Shown here piece after piece: positions 7,939 to 16,046 of a stretch of 23,422 nt of DNA. Each line of letters starts with the position of its first letter. The first letter of the stretch is position 1. The notes beneath the pieces are model-generated. The model ran no database searches, was not told the DNA's origin, and saw nothing but the letters and a program-made list of their open reading frames with translations. Origin of the DNA: Bacteroides sp. CAG:443 (GTDB lineage Bacteria > Bacteroidota > Bacteroidia > Bacteroidales > Bacteroidaceae); contig FR887746.1 in NCBI GenBank assembly GCA_000432735.1, positions 1 to 23,422 of the forward strand, written 5' to 3'. Position numbers and translations under genes: made by a program.

Positions 7939-9096
7939 ATGTTTCCTTTTCGGAGTATAGGAGTAGCTGTTATGTTGTGTGTGGAAAGTCTTGCTTGCGC
8001 ACAACAAGGAACGAGTTCAGGACACTTGGGCTTGTTACGTCGACAGCTGGAAATGCGTAAGGTTGCTTTAGTCACAGATTCATCATTGCATTTAAAAAGC
8101 TGTCCTCAGAAGGAAATGTATGTGTTAATGGATAAAAATGAGTTAAAGAAAGCAGGATTGAAACTTTTTCCTGTTGAAATGGAAAAAGTTTTTCATCCTG
8201 CTGTATACGACTTTATTGAGCGTACCTTTTTGCATTTATCATTGTTGCAGATGAAGTCACAGAGAGAGGTGCTATTGCGGCAAGATCAATTGTCTTTATT
8301 GGTGAACGGACAAAATTATAAGGATTGTTCTGTCGATTTTTGCAGTATTTTAAATGCATTGGATTTAAAGTATCCTTTTTCTCTTACAGCCGATTCAACA
8401 AGGTATCAGGCTTCTTGGCAAGGAGTTGGAATGAAAGTAGATTTGCTTTTCCCGAAGCAGTATGATTTGCTCTTAGGATATGATAAATATGAGTTGACAC
8501 AAAGGCTCATTACAAACCTGAGTATCCGTCAGACTGATTTTCGGAACGCTCCTGTGAAGTGGAAAGAATCATCTTTACAGAAGATCAGAGGAAATGTTTT
8601 CTACGATCGAGGAGATGTTTTTATGATTCCTCAGATGAAGAGTGGAACCTATCTGATGAAGAAAGGAACAGCATGGAGTTATCTTTTTAATGCTTATTTC
8701 CCGGAGGAGTCAGTATTGAACTTATTTTCTCATGCTCATCAAATGAATTTTTTGTTACCTTTTTCCTTGGCCGTGAAAGGATATAATTCTTCTGCAGCAA
8801 AAAGTATTGGCTTGGCTGATTTTGTTTCTTTGATGATATCGGAAGGATGTCGCCCTTACGTAGGGATTGAAACGATGGATAGTAAACAGATAACAGGAAC
8901 TGTTATATACCTGAACCGTGATTTGATGTATGAGCATTTGCTTTACTTCCAGTTGCCGCTTGAGGTATTTCATAAAAAAGATAATGTAAGGATAAAAGCT
9001 GTATTGTATCCTTATATTCCTTTGAATAATCTTGAGAATTTGTATGCCGATGAATCTCCTTCTGCTGTTGTTCAGTCGGCTGATTTTTCATATTAA
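7939..9096 (+). CDS. Exported protein of unknown function (385 aa)
   Basis: I do not recognise a family. ATG 7939 (rather than the in-frame TTG at 7933) gives a signal peptide, FRSIGVAVMLCVESLACA, with likely cleavage before Gln22. A Cys at 20 sits in SLAC, which is a poor lipobox, so a lipoprotein is possible but less likely. The mature part is mixed alpha/beta with no transmembrane segment and many aromatic and Leu residues. It ends with a segment (YLNRDLMYEHLLYFQLPLEVF) before an extended Pro/Tyr stretch and Asn/Glu/Ser-rich tail. It lies 21 bp after the zinc-ribbon gene and 17 bp before the next gene, so it is clearly part of the same transcript. Its location is periplasm or outer membrane. 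Confidence 0.8.
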   Translation: MFPFRSIGVAVMLCVESLACAQQGTSSGHLGLLRRQLEMRKVALVTDSSLHLKSCPQKEMYVLMDKNELKKAGLKLFPVEMEKVFHPAVYDFIERTFLHLSLLQMKSQREVLLRQDQLSLLVNGQNYKDCSVDFCSILNALDLKYPFSLTADSTRYQASWQGVGMKVDLLFPKQYDLLLGYDKYELTQRLITNLSIRQTDFRNAPVKWKESSLQKIRGNVFYDRGDVFMIPQMKSGTYLMKKGTAWSYLFNAYFPEESVLNLFSHAHQMNFLLPFSLAVKGYNSSAAKSIGLADFVSLMISEGCRPYVGIETMDSKQITGTVIYLNRDLMYEHLLYFQLPLEVFHKKDNVRIKAVLYPYIPLNNLENLYADESPSAVVQSADFSY

Positions 9097-9113
9097 TTAA
9101 TATGTAACGTGTC

Positions 9114-9905
9114 ATGAGAAAAGTGCTTTTATATATTCTTTTGCTGTTTTGTCTTCCTGTTTGTCTTTCTGCTCAAGTGGCGTATATGGAAGAAAAGGCA
9201 AAAGTAAATAAAATCAAGAGGAGCTCCCTATATCTCTATGGTGAGGGAATTGCGGCTACGGTAGAAGAAGCTACAGCTATGGCTGAAACGAGCCTGAAGA
9301 ATGCTATTTTATCTGAAATGGGAGAAAATGAAAAGCTTCAGGATTCGGATCAGATTCTGATAAATTCAATAAAAAAGCATTCTGAGAAAATTCAGTTAAA
9401 GCGTGGGGCTATGGAGCGGGTATTTCTGTACGTAGAGAAGAAAAACTTACTCTCGTCCGATAAGGTTGTTGTACTGGATGTTTCTTCTTCTACAGTACCA
9501 TCACAGGAAAAGCCTGCGACTGAAGAAGCGAAGGTAGATGATTCCGCGCCTTCGGGTACAAGCTCTTCGGAAGTCTTTACTCCCGTTTCAGAACAAGTAC
9601 CTCCAATACAAGGTGAAAAAGTGAAGGTAGATAGTCCGTTACTACAGGAATTGCTGGAGCAGAAAACGGTAGATGGTCTGGAGCTGTTTATGAGGACTCA
9701 GAAGGAAAATCATAAACTGATGTGGGGAAACGTAAAATCTTCACTGAATCCATCTTGGTATATAGTGGTTTTTTCTGATACAACGATAAAGGCTGTCTTT
9801 GATAAAGAGAAAAATGGGGTACGTGTTAATTTGTTGAATGGAAAAGAGGAACAAATGTCTTTATATAATACCGATAATAAAGTCTGGTTTATTTTATATG
9901 AATAA
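9114..9905 (+). CDS. Exported protein with an LPP20-like N-terminal region
   Basis: This 263-aa protein has a signal peptide (1-20, ending LSA before Gln21). Residues 38-122 have the pattern LYGEGIAATVEEATAMAETSLKNAI, that is G-x-G followed by a helix with regularly spaced Ala and Glu, which recalls LPP20/TolB-type envelope domains; the match is only by eye. A low-complexity Pro/Ser/Glu/Val linker (about 123-172) separates it from a compact C-terminal domain (173-263, ELLEQKTVDGLELFMRTQKE ... WYIVVFSDTTIKAVFD) that I do not recognise. It sits fifth in the tubulin-like operon, 14 bp before the next gene. The role is unknown; export to the periplasm is well supported. Confidence 0.8.
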   Translation: MRKVLLYILLLFCLPVCLSAQVAYMEEKAKVNKIKRSSLYLYGEGIAATVEEATAMAETSLKNAILSEMGENEKLQDSDQILINSIKKHSEKIQLKRGAMERVFLYVEKKNLLSSDKVVVLDVSSSTVPSQEKPATEEAKVDDSAPSGTSSSEVFTPVSEQVPPIQGEKVKVDSPLLQELLEQKTVDGLELFMRTQKENHKLMWGNVKSSLNPSWYIVVFSDTTIKAVFDKEKNGVRVNLLNGKEEQMSLYNTDNKVWFILYE

Positions 9906-9919
9906 AAAATAATATAAAA

Positions 9920-10888
9920 ATGAAAAAGATAATTGCTTTAGGAATTTGTTTGTGTATGGCTGTATTGGTCCATGCACAGTATGAAACGACTTTGATCGTA
10001 ACGGATGCTCCAAGCACTGCTGTAAAAGCAAGAATGGAACAGAATGGTACAAAGCTGCTGACGGAATTAAATAATGCGCAAGGAGAGAACCGAAATTTAT
10101 CTTTGGCTGGAATTAACATCAATAATCAGGCTGCTGAATCTTTGATGATAATGTGGGAGGTTTGTCCTTTCCGTTGCGATGAAGTGGAAATCGTAGAGCG
10201 TTGTTTGCATATTGGAAATAATCAAGGTTTGCAGGTCCGTAATATTCCTGTTATTATGGAGCCTCGGGCAGGAGAACGTTTTGATGAAGACCAGTATCAA
10301 GAAATTGTCTTGAACTTTGACAATAATGGTCAGATTACAAATCTTTGTTTCTCTATTGCACAGAATCTATATACTCAGGTTATGAGAAGTAATCTGGAAG
10401 TTACTGATTTACGCCGTCGTTCATTGGTCTTGGATTTTGTAGAGCAGTTCCGTACAGCATATAACCGCAAGGATATGGCTTTTTTGGAGGATATTTTTAG
10501 CGATGATGCATTGATCATTACTGGAACTGTAAGAAAACGGGTAAACAATGACGGTGTACAGTTTGTTTCGGGAGTTTCTTATAAAGTACAAGATAAGCGG
10601 ACTTATTTGAGTAATTTGTCGGCTGTATTCAGAAGAAACCAGCGTATCAACGTGGTGTTTGACGATGTAAAGGTGATGAAGCATCGTCAGAAAGATTATA
10701 TCTATGGCGTGAAGTTAGTTCAGCATTGGAATGCAGATACTTATAGTGATAAAGGATATTTGTTCTTGCTTTGGGATTTTAAAGATGAGGCTAATCCTAA
10801 AATTCATGTACGTACCTGGCAGCCTTATGATGCTACTCCGGAGAAAGAGGTTTTCGGTTTGAACTCGTTTAATGTGTCGAAATTATGA
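9920..10888 (+). CDS. Exported protein with a C-terminal NTF2-like domain
   Basis: This 322-aa protein has a signal peptide (1-19, ending VHA before Gln20). The N-terminal half (20-160) is unassigned and contains WEVCPFRCDEVEIVERCL with paired cysteines. The C-terminal half (about 163-300) starts with VLDFVEQFRTAYNRKDMAFLEDIFSDDALIITG. Helix, Asn-Arg-Lys-Asp turn, helix and a strand carrying the DDALI motif are typical of NTF2/SnoaL-like cone folds, and the run ends with the usual strands (YIYGVKLVQHWN, YLFLLWDF). The fold often forms dimers with a ligand or peptide pocket and need not be enzymatic. It overlaps the next gene by ATGA, so translation of the two is probably coupled. Confidence 0.8.
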   Translation: MKKIIALGICLCMAVLVHAQYETTLIVTDAPSTAVKARMEQNGTKLLTELNNAQGENRNLSLAGININNQAAESLMIMWEVCPFRCDEVEIVERCLHIGNNQGLQVRNIPVIMEPRAGERFDEDQYQEIVLNFDNNGQITNLCFSIAQNLYTQVMRSNLEVTDLRRRSLVLDFVEQFRTAYNRKDMAFLEDIFSDDALIITGTVRKRVNNDGVQFVSGVSYKVQDKRTYLSNLSAVFRRNQRINVVFDDVKVMKHRQKDYIYGVKLVQHWNADTYSDKGYLFLLWDFKDEANPKIHVRTWQPYDATPEKEVFGLNSFNVSKL

Positions 10889-12321
10889 GAGGTGTAGTGG
10901 AATATAGGATTTATATCTTGGCTTTTGTTTGTCTTTGCCTGTGTTCTTTGTCGGCTAAAGCTCAGGATATTCGTATTACTCGTACCGCCGATAAGTCGTA
11001 TCCGGATCAGTATATGGCTAAAATTGAATTTATTTCGGCTTGCGATAAATTGGAGTTTAGTGAAAATACGGGTGTAGAAGTTTCTTCTCCTAAAATGTTG
11101 AATGGTAAATACGTCTATTCTGCTGTTTTGGATGTTGCAGATGGAGGTAGCTTGAGCTTTATGATTTGGAAGCGGGGTAGTGTGGACAAAAAACAACTGG
11201 ATGTTTCATTGGAAGAAAACATGTGGGCTTCTTTTAATGTGGAGGTCGTAGAGCTTCCGCTGAAAATAGAAAGTGTGGAGGTTACGGCTCCCCATATGAC
11301 TCATGCAACGCCACAAATGGCTTTGATTTCGGTTGTAAGCAACAGTGAGGAATTACATCTTGAATTGTTGAGGGATGGTTCCAAAGCAGGGAATGCGACG
11401 TTGGATAATGTAGTTGGGAAGAAAGATGGTTCGTTTGAGTATTTGTATCATGTTAATTTGGCTGATGTCCCTGCTTCTGCTAACTATACTCTTAATTTGT
11501 CGGTTAGTGATAATCCGGAAATGAAAGCATTTCAGATAGGTACCTTAGCTCAAAAGGATGGTGTAGAACTTGCTGTAAGTGTTAAACAAGAAGCTTCTTG
11601 TTTTCAGCATAGTGAGAGCTTAGCTGAAAATGCATTTATCAATGGTTTGTATCGAGATGCTTATTTTGCTTATAAGGATGCCTTGGAATGTAAAGATAAA
11701 CAAGATGAGGGAATTATTAAGAAAAAGATGAAGAATTCGGCTATTTTGTCGAATGCGAAAGAACGTGTCATGAGTCATGTAGAGAAGGCTGAAAATTTTC
11801 GTCAAAATGGTCAGATGGATAGTTGTATGTTCTATTATCAGGACGCAAATCAATATGCGGCAGCTATCCTGAAAATGAATTCAAATGATTCATATTGTAC
11901 CAAATTACGTCGTGATTTTTCACGTATCCGTAAAGAACTTCCCCGGGTTGTTTCTGGAAAAGTTGTCGATCGAGCTAAAATGGATTTGAATAAGAAAAAT
12001 CCTCCTTTGGCTAATGTATATGTAGTGCTATGTAAATATGGAGTGAAGTATAAGAAAATTGATGGAGTTTCAGTAGCAGAGCCCGATTTGAAACAGCTTC
12101 TTGAAACAAAGACATTGGTAAAAACAGATGCAAGCGGGCATTTTGAAGTCTTTGTTCCAAGAGATACGAGTGGAGGTGTCTATGTCCTTCATTTTGTGGC
12201 AGATGATAAGGAGGTCGGCATTTCATCGATAGATGCGGTAAGTTATCGACCAACCGATGCTGACATACAAAAAGGAGTAGTAGTGCGTTTTATTTCAAGT
12301 AGGAAGATTAATGCGAATTGA
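10885..12321 (+). CDS. Exported multidomain protein: Ig-like, TPR-like and carboxypeptidase-regulatory-like regions
   Basis: This 478-aa protein has a signal peptide (1-26, ending AKA before Gln27). Two beta-rich segments (about 27-110 and 118-220) look Ig-like. A helical, repeat-like part (about 232-345) contains AENAFINGLYRDAYFAYKDALE and HVEKAENFRQNGQMDSCMFYY, which have TPR-type helix pairs. The C-terminal sandwich (about 354-475) has the layout GKVVD ... PLANVYVVL ... VKTDASGHFEVFVP, typical of carboxypeptidase-regulatory/transthyretin-like domains. These are binding modules, so a scaffold role in the periplasm or at the outer membrane is reasonable but inferred. The ATG overlaps the previous stop in ATGA. 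Confidence 0.8.
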   Translation: MRGVVEYRIYILAFVCLCLCSLSAKAQDIRITRTADKSYPDQYMAKIEFISACDKLEFSENTGVEVSSPKMLNGKYVYSAVLDVADGGSLSFMIWKRGSVDKKQLDVSLEENMWASFNVEVVELPLKIESVEVTAPHMTHATPQMALISVVSNSEELHLELLRDGSKAGNATLDNVVGKKDGSFEYLYHVNLADVPASANYTLNLSVSDNPEMKAFQIGTLAQKDGVELAVSVKQEASCFQHSESLAENAFINGLYRDAYFAYKDALECKDKQDEGIIKKKMKNSAILSNAKERVMSHVEKAENFRQNGQMDSCMFYYQDANQYAAAILKMNSNDSYCTKLRRDFSRIRKELPRVVSGKVVDRAKMDLNKKNPPLANVYVVLCKYGVKYKKIDGVSVAEPDLKQLLETKTLVKTDASGHFEVFVPRDTSGGVYVLHFVADDKEVGISSIDAVSYRPTDADIQKGVVVRFISSRKINAN

Positions 12322-12354
12322 TATAATTATTTATTTAATGAAAATGAAAAGGCT

Positions 12355-13110
12355 ATGAAGAAATGTTTTGTAAAGGCCGTTTTACTTGCTATAGTTGCGG
12401 TATTTTGTTTGGGAACGGTTGCGCAGGCTAAAGACAAGAAAAAGAAAAAAGAGAAAAAAGAATTTGTATGGAAAATGCCGGAAAAAATGACTGGGATTAA
12501 GGATTTCGATACATATCTTTTAACTTGCGATACCTTGTGGAACCGAATTACTACTTATCGTGATTCTATTCACTTTTTTAAGATCGATACAGTTTTGGTT
12601 TATGATAAGACGGATAATACTCCTTATTATGATATCCAGATTCGTGATGAAGAAGGTACCAAAAGAAGTTGGGTACAGTCTTTGCAGCAAGGAGCTGATA
12701 TGATATTAAGTGGTACTAATATCGTACTAGATGTTGCTAATATTTCATTGTTAACGGTATCTGCAGGAGCCTCTTTAACGGAAAATCCATTGCTGGCTTT
12801 TTCACATGGAAAATATTTAAAGGCTGGTCCTAAAATTGTGGGGTTAGGCTATCAAGAAGTTAGGGAAATAGTGAACCGTACCAAGCAACAAATGCGTACG
12901 ATGAAGCAGATTCACCAAAGTAAGGTAGATAAGTCAACTGATACAGATTATTTGGTAGAAATACCGGAAGGAACGGAAATTAATCTGGAGGAATGTGTAG
13001 ATTTGGCTACTATAGACATGGGGACTTCTCCGGCGCAGGAGTTACCTGAGTTACTAGCTAATAGTGATTTGGATAATGATTTGGAAGTCCCTGAAGAGAA
13101 GAAGGATTAG
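12355..13110 (+). CDS. Exported lysine-rich protein of unknown function, last gene of the tubulin-like operon
   Basis: This 251-aa protein is not recognised. A signal peptide (1-25, ending AQA) is followed at once by a strongly basic run (26-36, nine Lys and one Glu after KD), then a soluble region (WKMPEKMTGIKDFDTYLLTCDTLWNRITTYRDSIHFFKIDTVLVYD). A hydrophobic, Ser/Thr-rich stretch (about 115-142, MILSGTNIVLDVANISLLTVSAGASL) might associate with or insert in a membrane. A helical segment (EVREIVNRTKQQMRTMKQIH) and an acidic tail follow. The opposite charges of the head and tail are notable. It starts 33 bp after the previous gene and is followed by two hairpins, the second a terminator. Confidence 0.8.
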   Translation: MKKCFVKAVLLAIVAVFCLGTVAQAKDKKKKKEKKEFVWKMPEKMTGIKDFDTYLLTCDTLWNRITTYRDSIHFFKIDTVLVYDKTDNTPYYDIQIRDEEGTKRSWVQSLQQGADMILSGTNIVLDVANISLLTVSAGASLTENPLLAFSHGKYLKAGPKIVGLGYQEVREIVNRTKQQMRTMKQIHQSKVDKSTDTDYLVEIPEGTEINLEECVDLATIDMGTSPAQELPELLANSDLDNDLEVPEEKKD

Positions 13111-13134
13111 TATTTATCTTTGTCTGATAAATAC
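13110..13134 (+). other. Small hairpin at the operon stop codon
   Basis: GTATTTATC (13110-13118) pairs with GATAAATAC (13126-13134) over 9 bp with a 7-nt loop, beginning at the last base of the TAG stop. There is no T-run. It may help stabilise the 3' end together with the terminator 22 bp downstream. Confidence 0.4.
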
Positions 13135-13155
13135 TTAGGAGTTGTAATCGTATTG

Positions 13156-13204
13156 AATGACTCACAAAAGATGGCGTGAAAGTCCTTTTGTGAGTCATTT
13201 TTTA
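13156..13204 (+). terminator. Rho-independent terminator of the tubulin-like operon
   Basis: AATGACTCACAAAAG (13156-13170) pairs with CTTTTGTGAGTCATT (13185-13199), a perfect 15-bp stem with a 14-nt loop and a T-run to 13204. It lies between convergent transcripts. On the minus strand there is no T-run after the stem, so it chiefly serves the plus-strand operon. Confidence 0.88.
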
Positions 13205-13256
13205 TTTAGAAGGTTCAAACTGAATATTTGTAAATACTGATTTTAGAATGAATAGG

Positions 13257-15101
13257 TTATTGTTCCTTATAATCCCCATTTGCCTTAATCAGTTCGATCA
13301 GTTTTTCTACAGCCTGTTCTTCCGGAATGTTTTTCTCGATACATTCCTTTTTCTTGTACAAGCTGATTTTCCCTCGTCCGGCTCCTACATAACCGTAGTC
13401 TGCATCGGCCATTTCACCGGGACCATTGACAATACATCCCATAATGCCGATTTTCAGCCCTTTCAGGTGAGAGGTCGCAGCTTTGATACGGGCAATAGTC
13501 GCTTCCAGGTCGTATAATGTACGTCCGCAACCGGGACAGGAAATATATTCTGTTTTCGATGTACGTGCTCTGCCTGCCTGTAAAATGCCAAAAGCTGTTT
13601 CGTCCACTTTGGTATCGGCAATGGCCTTTCCGTGATTATACAGCAAGATACCGTCGCAGAAGCCATCGAAGATAAGAGCTCCCATGTCGGTTGCCGATTT
13701 GATCTGTAAGTCTTCGGTGTTGTCTTCCTGATAGAACTGGAAAAATACCAATGGATTGGTCAGTCCTTGATTCATCAATTGATGGGCAATACCTCGGAAC
13801 TCACCGAGTCGGTTGGGGTGATTGCTTTGGGCTATGATGACAACTTCCGGATGTAGTCGCAGGCAAGCTGTAGCCTCTTCATTCAGTCCCATATACGGAG
13901 TGAATAAAAATTTGATTTCCGCATTGCAGTGATGCAGTTCAACTAATTGCTGGTAATTGAATGCCGGATAAGTACCTTTTTCTCCGTTCCAGATATTGGC
14001 ATCTACAATGTAACCTGTATCGGTACACCGTGCTTCCGGTAGATGCTGGCCGCAATAGATGTAATCCGGACGGAATTGTTCATCAACTTCCATATTGTCT
14101 TCCAGACGGGCAGAGATAACAACCGGAACTTGTTCTCCTCCTATGTTCCCGACAGCTGTTGTTTTGCGTCGACTCGGATTGGTATAGTTGAATTCAGGTG
14201 CTTCTGCTCCTGGAATATAAGGATGATTCTCGCGCTGGAGTACATAATCCACCAGTTTACGGGCTACAGGAATTTCTGCTTCGGGGGCTTCACTCAATGA
14301 TACACGGATGGTATCTCCCAGTCCGTCGCATAATAATGCGCCGATGCCTAATGCCGACTTGATACGTCCATCTTCTCCGTCACCGGCCTCGGTTACTCCT
14401 AAGTGAAGAGGAAATGCCATGCCTTCCTTTTCCATCTGTTCAACCAGTAACCGGACAGTCTTGACCATTACAACCGTATTGGATGCCTTGATGGAGATCA
14501 CGACGTTCGTGAACTGTTCGTCTACGCAGATACGCAGAAACTCCATACACGATTCTACCATGCCTTCGGGAGTATCACCGTAGCGTGACATGATACGATC
14601 GGACAAGGAACCGTGATTGACACCAATGCGGATGGCTGTATGATTCTCTTTACAGATATTCAGGAACGGAATGAAGCGATCGCGTATTTTCTGAATTTCC
14701 TGAGCATATTCTTCGTCTGTATATTCCAGTTTTTTGAATGTACGTGCGGCATCTACATAGTTTCCCGGATTGATTCGAACTCCTTCGGCATACAATGCTG
14801 CAACTTCGGCCACTTTGGGATTGAAGTGCACATCGGCTATCAATGGAGTGTTGTAACCTTGTGAACGCAAGCCGATATTGATGTTCTTCAGGTTTTCGGC
14901 TTCGCGTACTCCCTGTGTCGTAAGACGTACGTATTCACCACCCGCGTCGATGATGCGTTTGGCCTGTTCTACGCATGCCTCGGTATCCATGGTTACCGTA
15001 TTGGTCATACTTTGTATACGGATAGGATTAGTGCCACCCATAGGAGTGGCACCAACGTATACCTCATTTGCCTCTCGGCGTGAATAGTTGAAGTAATCCA
15101 T
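13257..15101 (-). CDS. ispG: 4-hydroxy-3-methylbut-2-en-1-yl diphosphate synthase (IspG/GcpE), long form
   Basis: IspG catalyses the reductive step from MEcPP to HMBPP in the MEP isoprenoid pathway using a [4Fe-4S] cluster, in the cytoplasm. The N-terminal TIM-barrel start is clear (IRIQSMTNTVTMDTEACVEQAKRI, LIADVHFNPKVA, NPGNY, RIGVNHGSL). The C-terminal cluster domain has Cys522-x2-Cys525 (CPGCG) and Cys556 (GCIVNGPGE, with Glu563 the expected fourth ligand). At 614 aa it is the long form with an inserted middle domain, as in plants and Bacteroidetes, rather than the roughly 370-aa E. coli form. Its ATG overlaps the purE stop by one base (TAATG), which points to translational coupling. Confidence 0.96.
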   Translation of the reverse strand: MDYFNYSRREANEVYVGATPMGGTNPIRIQSMTNTVTMDTEACVEQAKRIIDAGGEYVRLTTQGVREAENLKNINIGLRSQGYNTPLIADVHFNPKVAEVAALYAEGVRINPGNYVDAARTFKKLEYTDEEYAQEIQKIRDRFIPFLNICKENHTAIRIGVNHGSLSDRIMSRYGDTPEGMVESCMEFLRICVDEQFTNVVISIKASNTVVMVKTVRLLVEQMEKEGMAFPLHLGVTEAGDGEDGRIKSALGIGALLCDGLGDTIRVSLSEAPEAEIPVARKLVDYVLQRENHPYIPGAEAPEFNYTNPSRRKTTAVGNIGGEQVPVVISARLEDNMEVDEQFRPDYIYCGQHLPEARCTDTGYIVDANIWNGEKGTYPAFNYQQLVELHHCNAEIKFLFTPYMGLNEEATACLRLHPEVVIIAQSNHPNRLGEFRGIAHQLMNQGLTNPLVFFQFYQEDNTEDLQIKSATDMGALIFDGFCDGILLYNHGKAIADTKVDETAFGILQAGRARTSKTEYISCPGCGRTLYDLEATIARIKAATSHLKGLKIGIMGCIVNGPGEMADADYGYVGAGRGKISLYKKKECIEKNIPEEQAVEKLIELIKANGDYKEQ

Positions 15102-15610
15102 TAATTTGTTTTATAAGCGTATTTTACTTCTTTCAGTTCTTCGTTTGCTTTAACAATCTTGTTTTTCAGTCCTTCCTTGTAAGCTGCGAATTTAGCTGCA
15201 AGCTCTTCGTCGGACAGTGACAACATCTGTACGGCAAGGATAGCTGCATTCATGGCACCGTTGATAGCGACAGTGGCTACAGGTATGCCGGGAGGCATCT
15301 GAATAATAGAATAAAGTGCGTCTACTCCATCCAGAACAGAGCCTTTTACAGGAACTCCGATAACCGGAAGAGTGGTGTTTGCTGCGATAACGCCTGGCAG
15401 TGCTGCTGCCATTCCGGCTGCTGCAATGATGACCTTAAGTCCTCTTCCCGCAGCTTCTTTTGCGAACTTTTCTACTTCGGCAGGAGTGCGATGTGCCGAG
15501 AGTGCATTCATCTCAAAAGGAACTTGCATTTCGTCGAGCAGTTTTGCCGCTTTCTCCATAACGGGAAGGTCGGACGTACTACCCATGATGATACTTACAA
15601 TTGGTTTCAT
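15101..15610 (-). CDS. purE: N5-carboxyaminoimidazole ribonucleotide mutase (PurE, class I)
   Basis: PurE converts N5-CAIR to CAIR in purine biosynthesis. At 169 aa it has the full class I layout: the glycine loop IIMGSTSDLPVMEKA (7-21), the SAHRTP motif (38-43) with the catalytic His, AAGMAAALPGVIA, and GVPVKGSVLDGVDALYSIIQMPPGIPVATVAI. It is a cytoplasmic octamer in known relatives. It lies between gcvH and ispG in the leftward rpoN operon; PurK is not in the window. Confidence 0.96.
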   Translation of the reverse strand: MKPIVSIIMGSTSDLPVMEKAAKLLDEMQVPFEMNALSAHRTPAEVEKFAKEAAGRGLKVIIAAAGMAAALPGVIAANTTLPVIGVPVKGSVLDGVDALYSIIQMPPGIPVATVAINGAMNAAILAVQMLSLSDEELAAKFAAYKEGLKNKIVKANEELKEVKYAYKTN

Positions 15611-15625
15611 GTTTGTTATTTAGTT

Positions 15626-16006
15626 TTACTCATTAATGATCTGTTTGTATGCTTCGGCATCCAGCAGTTCATCCATTTCGGTTGTATCGGTTGGCTTGAT
15701 TTTGATTATCCAGCCTTCGCCATACGGATCTTTATTAACCAGTTCAGGATGTTCTTCCAGTGCCGGATTTATTTCAAGTACTTCTCCACCAATGGGAAGG
15801 AAAAGATCGGATACAGTCTTTACTACTTCAATGGTTCCGAATACTTCACCTTTATCCAAAGTTTCACCTTCAGTTGTTACGTCGACAAAAACGATGTCGC
15901 CCAATTGATCTTGTGCATAATCGGTGATACCTACATAAGCTTCCTCACCTTCCAGGCGAATCCATTCGTGTTCGTTGGTGTACTTTACATTTGTTGGGAA
16001 ATTCAT
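15626..16006 (-). CDS. gcvH: Glycine cleavage system H protein
   Basis: GcvH carries the aminomethyl group on a lipoyl arm between the P, T and L proteins of glycine cleavage. At 126 aa it has the family's length and its signature: YTNEHEWIRLEG (9-20), VGITDYAQDQLGDIVFVD, and the lipoylation site IEVVKTVSDL with Lys63, followed by PIGGEVLEINPALEEHPELVN and a GEGWIIKI strand. It precedes purE by 15 bp. The other glycine-cleavage genes are not in the window. Confidence 0.96.
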   Translation of the reverse strand: MNFPTNVKYTNEHEWIRLEGEEAYVGITDYAQDQLGDIVFVDVTTEGETLDKGEVFGTIEVVKTVSDLFLPIGGEVLEINPALEEHPELVNKDPYGEGWIIKIKPTDTTEMDELLDAEAYKQIINE

Positions 16007-16046
16007 AATCTTAGTATTTTAGAGGTTAATGTTTAATTATCATGTT

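Noticed and set aside
12338..12358. Six-codon frame overlapping the start of the last operon gene (ATG ... TGA overlapping ATGA)
   Set aside because: It could be a coupling leader, but such short frames arise often in A-rich gaps and nothing else supports it.
3560..13110. vWA, OmpA, toxin or nuclease partner that would make the cluster a known FtsZ-like or defence system
   Set aside because: I looked for MIDAS (DxSxS), OmpA peptidoglycan-binding and nuclease motifs in the translated genes and saw none that convinced me. Assignment to defence would be speculation.
13115..13122. TATCTTTG box just after the tubulin-like operon
   Set aside because: There is no -33 element and no plus-strand gene downstream. 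It lies in the loop and arm of a small hairpin.
15491..16036. Plus-strand open frame of about 180 codons across purE and gcvH
   Set aside because: It covers two fully recognised minus-strand genes and the gap between them. The translation is rich in Cys and Phe, as expected from an antisense frame.
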